Source: Nymphaea colorata
Lineage: Eukaryota > Streptophyta > Magnoliopsida > Nymphaeales > Nymphaeaceae
Direction: 5' to 3'
DNA length: 64,000 nucleotides
Assembly: GCF_008831285.2 (NCBI RefSeq)
Contig: NC_045138.2
Coordinates: 5,421,205 to 5,485,204, forward strand
Shown: in pieces, positions 62,827 through 64,000 of the stretch
How the letters are laid out: the number at the start of each line of letters is the position of its first letter
Position numbering within the stretch: position 1 is the first letter of the stretch
Made by a program: the position numbers and the translations under genes
Notes under the pieces: model-generated
Databases searched by the model: none
Seen by the model: only the letters and a program-made list of their open reading frames with translations
Told to the model about the DNA's origin: nothing

Positions 62827-63290
62827 GGTAAATTTACCTCGTTAAATTTCACCCGCCCATCAAACGGGTCCTAAAAAAAGGTGAGAGCAATGATAGAGGA
62901 GTATCGGACACCATTCACCCTAGAGAAAATATGAACTAAATGCAAAAGAGCCAAACTTAATTTACATAGATGAGATACTCAATGCTTATGTAGGACCCCA
63001 AGAGAAAAATAATAGTGGTGGATGACACAGTGGGGAATTGAATATGTCAAAGAATTCCAAAACAGGAAAAAGTATAGGTTGCCAGCATCATGAAAATTTT
63101 ATGGGCTTGCAATGAAAATTTGGGGAGCTTATACTGTATTGGATGACAATCAGTGGTTCTGAGTGATCTTTACATGAAAGTGGGGACAGATCATGAACTG
63201 TTTTATAGATCAGTTGACTTATATTACAATTTTGACAAGGCAAACTGTTTTTTCATGATCCCTCATGAATTGCAGGCTAGCTGACTGCAC

Positions 63291-64000
63291 AAGTAGATTT
63301 GCAAAATTTGGCATTTGTTCATGTCAATGTTACCATTGAGATGTTCAACAATTGTTAAAATAAAAGATGAACCGTCCATTGAGCTTGAACACATTAGAGT
63401 ATACGGTTGTCAAAACATGAGTTTTCAACTTAACTGGTTGCTCCCACTTACCAAGGTCGGAGGATTGGTCTCCACATTGGGCACATGTAACATCCTTCAC
63501 ATATTAGTTTAGTTCTTCACCGTCTCCACATCTGTCCAATGTTGTCTACGCCGGGACGAACTCCACTTCCTGAATGGTTTTGGCATCTCTGAAAGAATGC
63601 TGCACTTGCTAGCTATATTACTGCCTGATCACTGCTCTCAATCTATCGTTTGGTCCTTTTGCTACCAAGTTTTTACATCGGTATTTATAACCCTGAATAT
63701 TCACCAAAACCACAAATATTGCGATTTTTTTTTTACATTATTAATGAAATGAAATAAAAGGAAAAGGCCAAATCGTGATAATTTAAAAAAATGTTAAAAA
63801 TCAATTTGTCATTATTTTTCGTTTATTTTCTGTTTTCAATTTTTGTTTCATTCTGTTGTTTCCTCTTATTTTACATGTTTAACAGGACCTTCTAGATTCA
63901 ATACAGCCCTTATTACTTTATCATTTTAACTAGATTTTTTTTATTATTAGTTTCTCATTTATTGTATAGCATCTTAATTTTAATTTTAAAAATATCCTCA
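63291..64000. other. Intergenic, no gene recognised
   Basis: Sequence downstream of the ORF1 relic. A 65-codon frame at 63315-63512 is unrecognised, and the last 300 bases are T-rich. Confidence 0.45.

Larger units (their letters stand above)
59058..62871. mobile_element. Non-autonomous Harbinger-like TIR element (3.8 kb)
   Basis: The left end GGGCCCGTTTGATGGGCGGG and right end CCCGCCCATCAAACGGGTCC are inverted repeats of about 21 bp with one mismatch. TAA occurs on both sides (59055-59057 and 62872-62874), the 3-bp target duplication of PIF/Harbinger elements. The inserted position interrupts an older Harbinger ORF1, confirming insertion. No transposase is encoded. Inside are palindromic variants of the terminal sequence at 59130-59280, a CT-rich GC-richer block at 59290-59760, unidentified AT-rich sequence at 59800-60900 and a 958-bp tandem duplication at 60911-62826. 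Confidence 0.85.
58905..63290 (+). pseudogene. Harbinger ORF1 relic split by a nested element
   Basis: Two pieces match the right-copy ORF1 at 32497-33317. The first, about 58905-59057, carries the ccaacataacaaactac...gggatgacgaccaagtcaag wording of the Myb/SANT-like start. The second, 62872-63290, carries ctagagaaaat, the aggttgccagcatcatgaaa stretch and the acaattttgacaaggcaaa stretch, parallel to YKLPATWKYY and NFDKAN of the relative. Between them a 3.8-kb TIR element has inserted. Many stops and indels show that the gene was already decayed. A matching transposase does not follow within the window. Confidence 0.8.

Overview
The window looks like intergenic-rich nuclear DNA of a flowering plant. 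The evidence is spliced genes with GT..AG introns, a coiled-coil NLR resistance gene, a plant-type theta glutathione transferase, potato-type-I protease inhibitors, and plant Ty1/Copia and PIF/Harbinger elements. The sequence is AT-rich with many (TA)n and (GA)n microsatellites. The lineage within angiosperms cannot be told from the sequence alone. No rRNA, tRNA, CRISPR array or bacterial-type operon was seen.

Three gene loci appear functional. (1) At 11.05-11.85 kb (minus) is a two-exon potato inhibitor I gene of 71 aa. It is the intact member of a local cluster with two broken relatives at 10.43-10.57 kb and 13.92-14.11 kb. (2) At 41.12-44.95 kb (minus) is an intronless CC-NB-ARC-LRR gene of 1276 aa. 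(3) At 48.85-53.83 kb (minus) is a seven-exon theta-class glutathione S-transferase. I reconstructed it exon by exon; all seven exons join in frame to 250 aa.

Most of the rest is mobile or repetitive. From left to right: a MITE-like element at 3.0 kb; a probable 2.4-kb solo LTR with a CAATG target duplication at 5.28-7.71 kb; a 350-bp repeat family (7.9, 15.2 and 15.6 kb); a long hairpin at 8.3-8.85 kb; a 5'-truncated Copia element with a 739-aa open pol frame at 17.0-19.6 kb, bracketed by a 205-bp direct repeat; purine-strand arrays at 20.3-22.2 kb; an 11.3-kb arrangement of two head-to-head decayed Harbinger copies at 24.9-36.2 kb, with a third Harbinger end at 37.5 kb; and, at 58.9-63.3 kb, a Harbinger ORF1 relic split by a 3.8-kb TIR element with TAA target duplication. 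That element itself carries a 958-bp tandem duplication.

The genes do not form a pathway. The NLR, the inhibitors and the GST all belong to families linked to defence or stress, but nothing in the sequence shows common control. The most noteworthy structures are the nested and inverted Harbinger arrangements, the Copia insertion whose flanking repeat ends exactly at the presumed target-site duplication, the inhibitor cluster with altered reactive-site residues, and the 8.3-8.85 kb hairpin.
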